The notes under the pieces: model-generated
Seen by the model: the letters and a program-made list of their open reading frames with translations, nothing else
What the model was told of the DNA's origin: nothing
Database searches by the model: none
Translations under genes and position numbers: made by a program
In this document: one piece after another, positions 24,365 to 36,716 of the stretch
Layout: every line of letters begins with the position of its first letter
Position numbering within the stretch: position 1 is the first letter of the stretch
Assembly: GCA_023515745.1 (NCBI GenBank)
Contig: JALECJ010000020.1
Span: 992,001-1,056,000, forward strand
Reading direction: 5' to 3'
DNA: 64,000 bases
DNA from: Amoeboaphelidium protococcarum
Taxonomy: Eukaryota > Aphelidiomycota > Aphelidea

Positions 24365-26407
24365 ATGTAATAAGAGGTGGTTGGAGAGCCTGCGCGAAAG
24401 AGATAGAAGAGACGTGGTAAGAGAGCTGGCAGATCCGGTAAGTTGGATGTCGATCAGGATCAGCAGCAATAGTAGATGGATGATATTCACCAATTGCCAT
24501 AGAAATAGTAGTTGTAATAACAAGATGTATTTGAACAATACAGATATCGCGCGGAATTCCAAGGCAGATTAAGTCCTGAAATGGTCAAGTATGTTGAGAG
24601 TATGCTCACCATTCTACAGGGAAAGTTTGATACTGATAATGGTGATAATGGCGATGGTGATCACTCTCTGTAAGACAATGATGAGACGCGTCTTTTAATC
24701 GAATCGCTGTACGATGAGATTGATGGAAAAGAGTTGATGGTGGCCACGGACTATAGCGGAAGTAGATTGATGGAGTTGATGGTGCGCATGTCTTCAGAGT
24801 TCCAACTTCGCGTCTTGATGGATAGAATGCGTGGACATTACCTTGATATGCTTTGTGATAGAATGGCATCTCACGTCATTCAAGTTATTCTATTTAAATG
24901 TCACGAGTTATTAATGATACATATGAATTATACTAATGACAGCGCGATCGCTGCGGATTCAAAGGATGTCAATGATGACTAGGAAGAGCTAATGTCTTTG
25001 CAGTTGCAGCTAAATGCTCTGGTAGAGGAAGTGCATGAGAGCTTAATGTACTGTATTGTAAACTAGAATGCCAACTAGGTGCTGAAGATTCTGATTTTGT
25101 TACTAGTCAGCGGTTATGATAAAAATACCGTATCTGTTGAATAGTACTAGTAATTTGTTAATCAAGCCGTACCTAACAAGGATGCTAGAATGAAGTTGAT
25201 TGAGATCAAGTAATCAGTCATAAACGCTTAATTCAGCAGCGAGTAATAAGTTGCAGAACTCAAGTCATTCTATAGAGACTGTTTAGTCTTTCTGATGGAT
25301 AAAGTAAAATCATCATCGCTCCTAACTGCAAAGACTGTGTATCTGATGGGGACTAATAAGGCTACTGTATCCACTATCGTTCTACTGATCGGAATGTTGA
25401 AAGTGATTGATGGCGAGGATGGTGTATTGAAGTTGTTGGAACTGGTAATTATCAAGTCTCGAATGTTTAAGAGCAATTTCGCTTCCATGGCCAAAGACTC
25501 TTCTGCCTCTCGCTTCGTTGAGTTTATATTTGAGTGTCTGTCTCCTTATCATGGTCAAGATGAGGAATCTACTGATGAGGGTGAATAGACGCTTGACTAG
25601 AAGAAGGCTGTATTGTTGAAGGATTTGTGGACTAGCTGCTTGAAGGATGATTTACGCGATTATTGCGCCCATCCTATAGGCAACTTTGTAGTCAAGTCCT
25701 TCTTCAGTGCCATCTATGGATCTACTGAACTATCAGAGATGGTTCTGTAGTCTGTCGTTCAAGACTCTGAATTATTGAAGTCTTTGGTGCAAGATCGTAA
25801 AACAAAGTCCTAACTTTTGATATCCATTTGTAATTTGGCATCCACTTTCCAAGTATCTAATGATTTTAATAACGCTCAGAGATGTATTGTCGATGCTATT
25901 AAAGATGGATACTAAAAGGGATAGAGTAAGAAGAACCAAGCTGTTGCCTCTAAATCATTGTAGTTGATCGATTTCATTGGCGATAAGAATCTATCAGGAG
26001 ATAGTAATCAATATGCTTATGCTAATTAATATAGAGAAATCAGTGCTGGTGGATGCGCTCTGCTATCATCGCTGTTCTAATTTGACTTTGCACTCATTAA
26101 ATGGACTGTGACCATGATGTTTTAATGCGCTCCCGCTGACTTGGTATTGGTGGTGCAGAATCCACACGGTAGTAGAATGTTATAAGCATTTGTCGAAAGT
26201 CCTCAGATACCTGATAGAACAAAGGTGATGCTGTACAAACACTTGATATCTGGCGCATCTCCTGATCGCTCCACTCCTACTACTAACAATAATAGTAATA
26301 CTAGTGGCCTATTTAACGCAAATCGGTAAAAGTTGCTCAGGTAGAAATACGCTATGCACTTTGTCAACCTATTCAATGATAAAGGCGAATTAAGAATGAA
26401 AAAGTGA
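24365..26407 (+). CDS. NOP9: NOP9, pumilio-repeat ribosome biogenesis factor
   Basis: 680 residues (yeast Nop9 666). NOP9 binds pre-rRNA in the small-subunit processome and controls ITS1 cleavage. A Gln/Lys/Arg-rich N-terminus precedes divergent PUF repeats: SGSRLMELMVRMSSEFQLRV, CDRMASHVIQVILF, HPIGNFVVKSFFSAI and NPHGSRMLQAFVESPQIPD. Repeats with SG/HPIGN/NPHGS and the long insertion near the middle fit NOP9 rather than PUM or PUF6. The start ATG is immediately followed by TAA TAA (Gln-Gln). Confidence 0.88.
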
Positions 26408-26519
26408 AAAGATTATAATTCTCAATCAGTATCATTATCTTTTTCAGTATCTTCCACCACCAGCACCATGTGGGTAGCACTAGAATTATAAAATACTGAT
26501 ATTGAATACAAACGAGAGT

Positions 26520-27668
26520 TCAGAAATGATTCTTGCCACTATCAAGTAACATATTCCTCTCAAGACTAGAGCACAGTCGTGTATCTTCATTCAGAACGGT
26601 GGTGAGATGCTCCAGGCACTTTTACATTTCACCCAGGCTATTCAACATTTCCACAATCTACTACTCATCCAACACTTCAAATCCAGATACGGATGATATG
26701 TTAGATAGCTGGTTCTAATGAGACTGCTGCTAATAATAATTAGGAACACTAGACAAGAGGTTAAATTTACTCTTCAAATCCTGCACTAGGCCAGTAAAGC
26801 TCTACGACTGCACTTGATCATTCAGCTAATTCAATTGACGCGCCAATTCTTCTTCATTTCTGCTCAATGATGGTTGGTCCTTATTGGCCAATAGTTGAAT
26901 ATGCTTGAGACATTTCAATAGTTTAATCTACAATTTCTACTGATTAGTTCTCACCTGAGTCATCTTGGGCTCTACTTGCATACTCTTCTTATCTGACAAG
27001 AGTCCAATATCTGCAATCACCTCTTGCATTTTAGATTTGAATTAACTCAACTGCTTGTGTTGTGAATCCACTCTCTTCTACAGATCCTCAAATGACTAGG
27101 CAAATACCGGGACCATACAAGATGGATCTGGAGAGGACTGGAGAGCATCACGCCACATTCCATCTGGGATATTATTTGGCTTCTAATACATTCCAACCTG
27201 GCCTTTCTACACCATATTGTAGAAGGCATGCCGGAACTTGTACTTATGACTGTTGACATCATACGAAGCATTAATCTCCTCCAACTGACTCCAAATCAAT
27301 TCACTCTATTACTGCTCGGCACTTGTCTATTGCGGTTGTTGCATATTTTGCTAATTTTATTAAGCATACTATGGTTGCTATTATTGTTATTAATTGGAGC
27401 CAAACTAGAAACTGTTCTACTACTGAGCGGGTTATTACTACTGCTACTACTAAGGAGGTTAACCAAATCCAAATTAGAACGGACCGCTAGTTGAAGTTTG
27501 TTATTACTATGGCTATTACTGCTATTGATTATTATTATTACCACCAAAGGAAAATAATCCACCTCCACCTCCAGTCTACCCAGCACCAAACGCAGTCTAT
27601 TATTGAGGTTATTACTACTACTGCTACTGATTCGAAGTATTCTACTAATTACCACCAAAACTAAACAT
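26520..27668 (-). CDS. NUP54: NUP54/NUP57 nuclear pore FG nucleoporin
   Basis: 382 residues. The N-terminal FG region (MFSFGGNQQNTSNQ, AFGAG, LFSFGG, FGFGQ) is followed by the conserved helical part: LIWSQLEEINASYDVNSHKY, AFYNMVQKGQVGMYQKP, and long coiled coils that assemble with NUP62 and NUP58 in the central channel. The gene is the most extreme case of the altered code: in the first ~130 codons Gln is mostly TAG or TAA, in uninterrupted runs. Under the standard code it would be split into fragments. Confidence 0.93.
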
Positions 27669-27751
27669 TGTTCAATACAATTTACCACAAAGATATGAAC
27701 TTCCAATATCAAATGGTGTAAATGATATAAAAAAACACGGATTTAAAAGTA

Positions 27752-28024
27752 ATGACAGACAACCACAGGTAAATTAAGGTGGAAGAGAGAGAGAGAAAGG
27801 AAGAAACAAGAGACGAACGACTTCAGGGCGTGACAAACGACCAAACGCCGGCAGAAAATGAACAAAAGCGACCTGTCGTCTCTCAACGAGGAAAAGACAC
27901 GCGTAAGAGCATCTAAGCTGCGACTTTTCAACTGTTTCAGATTCAGAAATCTGTCATCCTTCTAGTATTTATCTTAGGCACGTATATTTATAAAGTTGAA
28001 TTCATTGACAGTTTATATATATGA
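27752..28024 (+). CDS. Possible small tail-anchored membrane protein
   Basis: A 90-residue ATG-to-TGA frame. A highly charged Glu/Arg/Lys N-terminal part is followed by a C-terminal hydrophobic helix (QKSVILLVFILGTYIYKVEF) and a short tail, the layout of a tail-anchored protein. It fits between the NUP54 start (83 bp away, divergent) and the glycerol kinase stop (29 bp, convergent). Part of the charged region is coded by a GA-rich microsatellite, so a chance frame is possible. No family recognised. Confidence 0.4.
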
Positions 28025-28053
28025 TTAGCACCAAAAATCTACAGAGATAGCTT

Positions 28054-29837
28054 TCAATGAGACCACTCAATTGACAGCTGGATGGAGCGTTTCCATCTAG
28101 CAAACTTTTCTTCACGTTCTACAACACATAATGGGCGCGCGTAAGTCAATTGGTCATAACACTATATATGGTAAACATACCTTTTTGAGACCACTTGGGA
28201 CTGAAAGTGTCCATAGATTGCTAAGTAGTAGCGTCAGTTGAACACAACTAATCAATTTCATAAAATCCTATAGCGAGACCGGCGGCTATTGCAGCACCCA
28301 GTGCAGTGCTCTCTTTCATTTGAGGTCTCTGGACTGGAATGCCAAGAATGTCAGCCTGAATTTGCATAAGGACATCTGAATTACTCATACCACCATCAAC
28401 ACGCAAAACTGCCAGATCAAACTCGTGATCATTACTGTCAGCCTTCATAGCCTCCAGAATCTCACGAGTCTAGAATGCAACTCCCTCCAGTAGAGCACGG
28501 CAAATGTGTTTCCTGGTGGTGAATTGAGATAAGCCAAATAGGCAACCGCGCGAATTCGGCTTCCAATACGGAGCAAATAATCCGCTCAGTGCCGGTACAA
28601 ATATCACTCCTCCAGAATCCTCAACTTCCCCAGCCAGTTTACTTAGTTCCTGCGGAGTGGTTACCATTTCTAAAGAGTCGCGGAGCCAACTAACTGCAGC
28701 GCCACTTATAGCAATGGATCCTTCATAAGCATAACACACCTGCGCGTCTTTCCCCAACTTATACGCTACTGTAGTTAAGAGGCCACTTTCGCTGGGAGGA
28801 GGCACACGATCCGGACCTGTGTTCATAAGCATGAAGCAACCAGTTCCATACGTATTCTTTGCCATTCCTTTTTAAAAGCATTTCTGACCCACAACGGCAG
28901 CTTGTTGATCGCCCAAACACCCGCTGATAACCACTCCATCCCATTAGCCGTACCCACTGACGCGTCCATATACTTCACTTGAACTCTTTATTTTAGGCAG
29001 AATACTTTCATCAACATCGAATACTCTACACATTAGTATCATTAATCAAGTAATGATGATGAAAATCTCAATGAAAGGATCCCTTACTGCAGCATTGTTT
29101 GAGAGTATTAACAAGTCTGTAAATCCATGAGCATTGTGCGTGATGCATTAGTAACATCAGTCACATGTACACCTCCGTTGACTTTCCCAGTCAGATTCTA
29201 CAAAGTAATGAATATTCGATTAAACAACAATACACAATAGAATATATTACATATATAATCCACGAGTCGACAGTTCCGACGGCAAGTCTGTGCTCATTGT
29301 ACGCAGCTTGGACATTCCGATCATTATTTAACAACCACTTCAACTTGACAGCACTAAAATACGTACTAAACGGGAGACCACAAATATCCACAAATTTCCG
29401 CTTATCACCCGCTCCTTTGTCTTCAACAAGCTCATCTACCAGATCAGATGTTCTTGAGTCAAGCCATACGATTGCATTACAGAGCGGTTCACCTGTCGTT
29501 CTGTCCCAGCAGCACAGAGTCTCGCGCTGATTAGTGATGCCAATGGCTACTACTTTGCACTTACCGCTGGTACTCTTTTGTACCTAATCAATGCACGCAT
29601 TAATAGATTTAATTATTTCATTTGGGTCTTATTCGCACCATCTACAAAGTACTGTAATATGATGACGAGTTTGATTAAAGTAATAATTAGATCGCGCTAT
29701 GCCTTCACTTACCCTGGTTGCTAGTAAATCGAAGGATACTCTTGCTGATGAGATGCAACTATAGCGCACTATTTGTCAAAGAGAATCACTCTGGACGACG
29801 TTGTGCCATTGTCAATTGCCGCAATTACCTCAATCAT
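28054..29837 (-). CDS. Glycerol kinase (five exons)
   Basis: Exons 29837-29713, 29641-29251, 29197-29088, 29025-28181 and 28118-28054 join to 1536 nt, 511 residues. The enzyme phosphorylates glycerol with ATP, returning glycerol released by lipases to metabolism. FGGY-family motifs: [64 protein letters not shown] and [19 protein letters not shown]. Four introns were placed because they alone restore family sequence ([43 protein letters not shown]). TGA follows IEWSH. Confidence 0.95.
28119..28180 (-). other. Intron 4 of glycerol kinase (62 nt)
   Basis: Donor GTATGT, acceptor GTTGTAG. Removal joins SQK to [10 protein letters not shown] and leads to TGA. Confidence 0.85.
29026..29087 (-). other. 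Intron 3 of glycerol kinase (62 nt)
   Basis: Donor GTAAGG, acceptor GTGTAG; phase 2. Contains an in-frame TGA if retained. Confidence 0.85.
29198..29250 (-). other. Intron 2 of glycerol kinase (53 nt)
   Basis: Donor GTAATA, acceptor CTTTGTAG; phase 0, restores SWIIY-NLTGKV. Confidence 0.85.
29642..29712 (-). other. Intron 1 of glycerol kinase (71 nt)
   Basis: Donor GTAAGT, acceptor CTTTGTAG; phase 2, restores the PGW motif. Confidence 0.85.
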
Positions 29838-30014
29838 ATTAACGCGATAGAGCTTGCAGAAGTTCTCAATCAAAGTCTCAAATGAACTGATCTCTCTTTG
29901 GTAAAAAACAACTGAAACAACAAGCTTCAAATTTAAAGTTTAATATCATTTCCAAAAGTAGTCAACTACATTAAGAATATCGTAAAGTCACACATCAGTC
30001 ATCAGTCAATTTCA

Positions 30015-32351
30015 TCAATAGGATGCATCGGAGAAGCCTTCACCGCGAGATTTTACAGAGGATCTTCTTGCATTCTGGCGAAGACGGCCGCTGCTTCTAG
30101 AGCCACGTGTCGCAGCATACCCGTCTTCATCGTCATCACCACTTTGATTACCATGAGATCTCATAAGTCTGCTTGATCTCCTCTTACCACCGCGAACCAT
30201 TTCTTCAAAGTCACTCTCATCACTTTCTTCAACCACACGTTTGGCGGAGTGAGATTACTTCTGACGGCGACCATTCACTTTGCGCAACTTAGACTCAAAC
30301 TTATCTTTCAAAGATTCAGACTTTTACGGCTACTATTTCTTGTTACCAGCAGAGTGACTATCCTTTCTAGAAACATTGCTAGCATCTTTATTAGTCTTGC
30401 TTTTGATCTTCAACTACAAAAGATGAGTCTTCAACGAATGGATATGCATCTCAAAATGACTCAACCATAGCAGCGATGCTGAAGGCTCTAGATTATCAAA
30501 ATGCGCCAGCCAAACATCCTTCCAAGTCGTATCCTCTTACTGGGATGCCGTTAGACGAGACTTGCAGTGAGGAGAGTCCTTGTTAATGTACAACAATCTG
30601 CAAAATTTACAATCATGATGGCAGCCATAGAATTACACGGTCAAAATATCCATAATCATCGACAACAATTCGCCATAGTCTTAAGATTACAACAACATTG
30701 TACAATTATCAACGTTGAATTCCCACATTTTATCAAACTCAATGAACGAATGTTTGAGTCCAGGATGGTTTCCATCAGCATATGCGGCCAGGAATTCATG
30801 GAGTCTCTGCTGAATAATATCAATAGAAGACACAATGTTGGAATACAGGCCGTACTTTCGCTTTTCAATCTGACTGCGGATCACATCACCTTCATATTCC
30901 TCTTCAGCTTAAAACACTTGAGAGATAAAACCGTCACCAGAGAATGGAATCTCACTTCTCGGCAGATGATACTTTAAAGATTTGAATAGCTCAGACTCCA
31001 TCTTGAACTTCTTTGTTAACGTAGAGAGCAAGATTTTGCATTGATCAGCGGAGCTAATAATTCCCCACTCGCCGTCCACTGATTCAGCAGGTTCAATCAA
31101 AATTACGACAAGCTCCGGAATCCACCAATACCTGTATCCAGAGCGATCATACCCGCATACAAAGACAGTCTAACCACGAAGTTCGTCGACAGTCTCTCTC
31201 GCTTTTTACAGAGATATGGAGCCATCTTTATCCTCCTCCAATTCAAGATATTACTTTGTCAAGCTACTCAATTTCTACTGCAAAGCCTTAATTTCATCCT
31301 GCAATTACTCAGCTTCAAGCTAACTGGGTCTCACCAAGACCTGATATAACTTGCTCCTGAACATCTTCACATTATCTTTGACAGCTGGATCTTTGCACTA
31401 CTCTGTTGCGTACTCCGGAAACTTTTGCGCAACTTTTGTATCAATTTCAGATTGCACGTTTTCGCAAACATCTTCAAAGGCTCTTTGAGCACGTTGATAC
31501 TGTTTCTTCTACTCAAAAATGGATTATTAGACTTCATGGATTTTATTGCTGATCTGACGCATCAGCTTCTTGTTATTGACGCGATCACCGGCAAATTGAT
31601 CAGCCATAGACAGAATTGCCTACTCATTACTCTCCCACACCTCAGACTCCATTGCAATATTAACCAGTAGTTTCAGAGCGCGTATCTTTTGATCAATCGC
31701 GATATCGTTCCATGAAACGGTTTCAAAAAGGCGAAACAGCTCTTCGTCCTCTTCCAGGAGAACTAGCGAGAGCATTGCTTGAACGTTTGAGAGATCCATT
31801 TTGGGAAGTTTATCAGACAACAGATGCTACATGATACTCTTGAGCAACTTTCTGAACCACTCATTGTAAGCCAAGATTCCACACCACAACTTTTTCATTG
31901 ACAGAGAGTCTACTAATTTGGCATCAAATAATACCCCAAATCCATTCATGAAATCGTGTACTTCAAGAAAATCCATAAAACTTTCAGCATTGAGGCCTTC
32001 TGGAGCACCTAGAGCCTGCAAGTCCAATAGTATCTCATCCTTGTGAAGAACAGCGAACGAATCTTGAGAAATAGCTTTCACTGGAGCCTCAGTCTTGATA
32101 ACAGTCTGCTTTTCTTGTAACACCACCTTGGTTTGATGCGCTAGCTTTATCACTTGTTCGTTCGATTCTGCTTTACTAAAGTTGAGCACAGACTGTTTGA
32201 CAACTTTACTCTGCTTTACACCGACTTGCTTGTACTCTGTTGCATTCACAATTTGGAAATCGTTTTCATCATGGGAATTACTCTGTTAGCTCTTGATATG
32301 ACTGTAATGCTCAGCACCAGGTATCAAAGTATTATTCTACTCGATCGTCAT
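30015..32351 (-). CDS. DDT/WHIM-domain chromatin-remodelling subunit (ACF1/ITC1/WSTF-like)
   Basis: 778 residues. A DDT-type helical block lies near residues 110-170 (MDFLEVHDFMNGFGVLFDAK), a WHIM1-like block follows (FETVSWNDIAIDQKIRALKL), then a coiled coil, then the WHIM linker signature RYWWIPELVVILIEP near residue 410 with EWGIISS. DDT-WHIM proteins contact ISWI ATPases and measure nucleosome spacing in the nucleus. The C-terminal ~150 residues are basic and Ser-rich. No PHD finger or bromodomain is seen in this chain, as in yeast Itc1. The start was chosen as the first ATG upstream of the conserved part; no intron is needed. Confidence 0.82.
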
Positions 32352-32496
32352 TCTCGCAGTATCAATGATAATATGCAGTATAACGTAAACCTAAAACAGA
32401 CTTGCGAGAGATAGAGTTGGAAATATCTGTAAAACAAAATACGTTTCAACACGCGCTTAACAGACGTCTGAAACGGTTTCCAAATCGATCGATCAG

Positions 32497-33285
32497 ATGG
32501 AGCGAACATGGAATTCCTATTGCGACGAGCGATTTATCGAGAGTCGCGTAAATTTTTTCCACTTGGAACTAAATGTCGCATCAGAACAATTACGTGGACT
32601 AAGAGGAGGCGCGGAGGTAGACGCTGGCCTCTACCTGGTCCACTGTCTCCTAAAGTGGACTGACTTGAAAGTTGTGTCCATGGAAGACATATCTATTCAA
32701 TTCATTAAAGACACCACGTAGCTGTCGTTGAAGCCTTAATTGAGCCGGAGCATTTGTCTGCTTTAAATTTTGAGAAACAACGAGTTGGAATATGACGTTG
32801 CATAGAGATCGCTGTAAAGTTTAATGGAAAGCAGATGACCCAAAATGATGAATCTGAAAGTGGGCAACAACGAATTTACTCTTGGTAACATAGATGTCAA
32901 GCGTCTGAAAATGTTCAATGTTGTAGACATGTCATCAGATTCTTCCGAGATTAACGATCAAGATTGACGGGGGATGCAATATGGCGCGTATAATATGCAA
33001 GAGTTATAGCTCCAGAAATCCTTTTGCACTGACTGTGTAGTTGAGATGTTGTTCAAAATTCAGATTAAGTCCCCAGTGTGGTAACTAGCTACAAAATAAA
33101 TCTAGCGCGAAAGATACGTGAAGGCGAGATCAAGAGAAATGATGTAATAGCAGCATGTCACCGAAATCGCAAAAGAACTGCTGATGGCAAGAGTAGTTAA
33201 GTAAACGACTGAAGGCGTAAGGTGTGGAAAGGTTTAAGACTCAGAAGAAAACAAGCCCAAATTCACAAAGTATGCGGGATGAAAC
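32497..33285 (+). pseudogene. Degenerate coding-like stretch broken by in-frame TGA
   Basis: From the ATG at 32497 (MERTWNSYCDERFIES...) one frame runs to about 33285 interrupted only by TGAs at 32836-32838 and around 32965. The last part (QLATKQIQRERYVKARSREM...) has protein-like composition. No family is recognised. In a code with one stop, chance open frames are long, so this may equally be non-coding. The rest of 32352-33920 shows a GC-rich patch near 33415-33470 with a short inverted repeat (CAAGCCC/GGGCTTG) and nothing else I can name. Confidence 0.25.
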
Positions 33286-33920
33286 TGATGATGAACTACC
33301 TAAATCCAAGTGAAGGAGATAAACTTGTCGGACGCAGGATGAGCTGTCCAGGTACTGGCTCGAGAGAGCTGGGTTAATCGAGATTATATCAAGAGTGCGA
33401 ATATGCACGTCTTCCCGCAAGCCCGCTCAGCAAAAGCCGTATGGTGGGCGGGGCGGACACCCGGGCTTGTAATTTAGCCTCAAATAAAATTACGACTTTC
33501 TTTCTTGTAGCTCTACAATGACTGTTCGGATTAAAACGGAATTGAATTAATTGTTTTTTATCTAAATTCATCTTTGCAGCAAGTCACTCAAATTGAGCCA
33601 CCCCTCAGACTGAGACAATCAATTCCTACACGCGTCCCTCAGATTGAGACATCAAGATCCACCACCTCACATCCCTTCCTCTATGCGATCATTTAATTGG
33701 ATGGACTTGAAGAAAATGTGAAAATTTTCAATTCTTAATGTGTCCGTCGTAAACTCTATGGCTTTAGATGATATAAGATATGGGGGAAATGCAGGTCCTG
33801 CTAAGTAAAGTTATAGATGATACTTTCAGCGTTGTAGATCACCCCAGCCCCAAAGCAGGAAACATAATTACTAACAGTCAAACTATGAAAAGTATTATAA
33901 TAAGAATCTAAATATAAGTA

Positions 33921-34400
33921 TCACGCAATAAGAACTTGAGTAGAAACGCGCATCCGCTCAAACGCTAAAAAGTCTGAAGTAGTGTTGGGGATCAGACCCA
34001 TCTGATTCAGTTTCCAAACACCGAGACAAAGCGCGGCAATTTGACACAGAATGTACAATAGTCGACTGAGCAGAAGAGAACTGTCCTTGTCTTCAGCAAC
34101 TTGGAACGGCTTGAAAACTTCAGCTATTCCAAATATGGCCTTCAGCGGGTTATACAGCATCATCGCGGTAATCATCACACTGAAAATCTAGACACCGCTA
34201 CCAGCCATCCAGAGCATGAAAAAGTTCATGGGCAAAGTTTTTAGAGGTGACGTGGCAAGATCTCTGGCACGCTTGAGTTTCATGTCATTCACAGCTTTTT
34301 GCTTTTCTTTCGACACAGACTCCAGCTAGGGACTATACGCCATCTTTAGTAGACTCTCAGTGCCATTCTAAGCGGAATACAACGGAGGAGTGATAATCAT
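33921..34400 (-). CDS. EMC4: ER membrane protein complex subunit 4
   Basis: 159 residues, close to the family size (~180). EMC4 is part of the EMC insertase that places tail-anchored and polytopic proteins in the ER. Recognisable blocks: KRARDLATSPLKTLPMNFFM, WMAGSGVQIFSVMITAMMLY, NPLKAIF, and the last helix followed by LNQMGLIPNTTSDFLAFE, parallel to human CQSMGLLPTHASDWLAFI. Two TM segments. A Gln in the first helix (SGVQIF) is a TAG codon. Confidence 0.93.
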
Positions 34401-34622
34401 TTTCCGTTGTCAATTCTTAATCGAAGGATGTTGAATAAAGAGTTGGATTTGAATACTGATTGATGAGAATATTACTGTAAGCAGAGAAAGATTTGTACGC
34501 GTTTTCTATCTTTAACTCATCACCGCGCACGGCTCGTGTCGTTCATTAAGTCAAGCGTTCTTCTGTCTGTCTGTTCTGCGTTCTATAAGATCTGCGACAA
34601 TTAATTAAGCAGTTCATTAGTT

Positions 34623-36716
34623 ATGTTTACAAGCGTTTTGATGCAAGTCGCCTTTCTGCTGGGACTAGAATTTATGATCATAGCTGTAGTCCTTTTGTGG
34701 ATAAACAGAAAGTATATTCTGCCTAATGAACGACCAGTGCCTCAGGGAATCAAGTTCTGCCGGTATGATGTGGCAAAGATGGAAGCCAAGACTGGTCATT
34801 AGATTTAGTAAATTCTAGTTAATGATTAATAATTGTATGACACTTTCAGGATCAGAAGCAAATTGAATTTAAAGCTATCCTCAAGTCTGCCTGAGCTCAG
34901 GTAATTCACTCAGCCAATTTCTCTGACTGATTTTGATGCAGATCTGGCGACCGGTGACGATGATGATGATACTGTGCAGACGCGCGATCGAATTGTCAAC
35001 GTTATAATGGCTCAAGTTTATGACACCATGTCCAAGTCTGAATATTTTGATAATCTAACCCGCGAAAAGCTCTTGAAGATCCTAATTAACATCTCTAGAT
35101 CGATCCCTGGAAGAATTATTGATATGTAAGAGGTTCAGTTGTTGAAGTTAAAATTTCCCCCATCAACTCCTTAATTTTAAGACGTGTGGGCATTGAATGA
35201 ACAGGATCCTGACTATTTTGGAATTTTTGCCTGTGGCTCCTATGCTTAGTTAAAGCAATCTAATATTGTTGAAGGAGTATGCGACGTGTAAAAAGCATAA
35301 AGTATTGATATCGGATTGTAATTCATGATTCTGGGCAAGTTTCAGGTGAAGGTTGACGTTCGGATTTGGAATATAAAGTTTGATATGTATGTACGGTACG
35401 TGAAGCCTCCGTTCAAGTTCTTCTCCGTTAGTCTGATGGAAATGCCATCGTATGACATGGACCTGTAGATTAGTTTGACTGACGCTACAGATGGTCTCAA
35501 GTACAAACTACATCAGATTGTTGAGAATTTGGTCAAAAATTACATTGTGCCTATGATTATTAAGCGTAATTTTGTTAGACCCAATGCAAGGATATTCAGA
35601 CTGGGTGCAGATGAATCCGCTGTCATTGACTTTACTTAGGTGTTTGACGAATTGACTTAAGCTGCCAGGTAGAGAAGAAATGAAGCTCTGAAGGCTTATT
35701 ATCAGAAAATGTCTCAGGGTGATGGTAGCAAGAGAAATTCTTTGACTAGTTCCGGTCTGTCTAGTCCAGTCTCTAATGGTAGTTAAACACCGGAAGTCGG
35801 ACGGGGGCTGATGGACAGTGGTAAATCTATATCGGGACAGGGTATGAAGTCAAAGCTATTTGAAAAGCTGTCTACAGTGTCCACTCAGTTGAAAGATTAA
35901 TATCAGAAATCTTAATCTGTACATACTGCTTAAGCGCGTGCTACAACTCTATTGTAATCATTTAATAACTAGCTACGTCGTCGTAAAGGTACGGAGTCGT
36001 CTCAAGAGGCCTCTGATAGCGGAACCGTAATGCTTTAGCCTGTCGTAAGCTAGATTCATCTTGAAAATACCACGACTTCGTCTCCATAATTGTAATTGAA
36101 ATAGTCCGGCAATGCTGATATTTAAGCAAAGCAGGCTGAAGGTGAAGTGCAGACTTTAGTGCCAAAATCTAACATTTAGAGCCAGTCTGAGTAGTCAAGT
36201 ATGGTATCCAAGGCTGATAGTGAGACTAAATCAGCAGATGCGAAAGAACTTGGTGATAATTCTACCAAATAAGAAGCTCATCATAGTGCTAAAGAGCAGC
36301 CGCTGTTGGTGGACCTGAGTGCTTCGTCAAACCCCAATCACGCCTTGATTAACACTGATAACTCTTCTGTATCTCAACATCAAGAAGGAGAAGAAAGAGA
36401 TGTGTTCCATCCTGATGGTAATCTAAGTTTAGAGGATCTAATGAACAGCATTGAAGAAGAGATTTCGATGGAGAATGCAAGGTTGTCCCCTCCACTGCTC
36501 CCTCCACGTGAAAATACTGTTTTAACTCATAGCGTGACACTTCCTGTCGTGAATAATGATGACAATCACGACATTGCAATGGATGAAGATGATACTTTGG
36601 ATGATATGATCATGAAGGAGATGATGGCTCTGAATTAGGAGACAGTCGCTGCAACTGACTTGTAAGTTTAAGATAGCGCTGTTCCCAGCTCCTCGTAGCC
36701 ATAAGAATCTGAATGA
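34623..36716 (+). CDS. SMP-domain lipid-transfer protein at ER contact sites
   Basis: 697 residues. An N-terminal TM helix (FLLGLEFMIIAVVLLWI) anchors the protein. An SMP-type region starts near residue 115 (RIVNVIMAQVYDTMSKSEYF ... IPGRIIDMQEVQL) and continues through strands KVDVRIWNIKFDMYVRYV to KNYIVPMIIKRNFV. SMP domains carry glycerolipids between ER and other membranes (Nvj2, TEX2, PDZD8). The C-terminal half is disordered, Ser/Gln-rich, with many TAR codons. The last ~30 codons and the 3' flank recur as a diverged copy at 40431. Family member identity (TEX2 or Nvj2) is uncertain. Confidence 0.78.

Noticed and set aside
33415..33475. GC-rich patch as a tRNA gene
   Set aside because: A short inverted repeat is present, but there is no cloverleaf, no A/B box consensus and no T-loop sequence.
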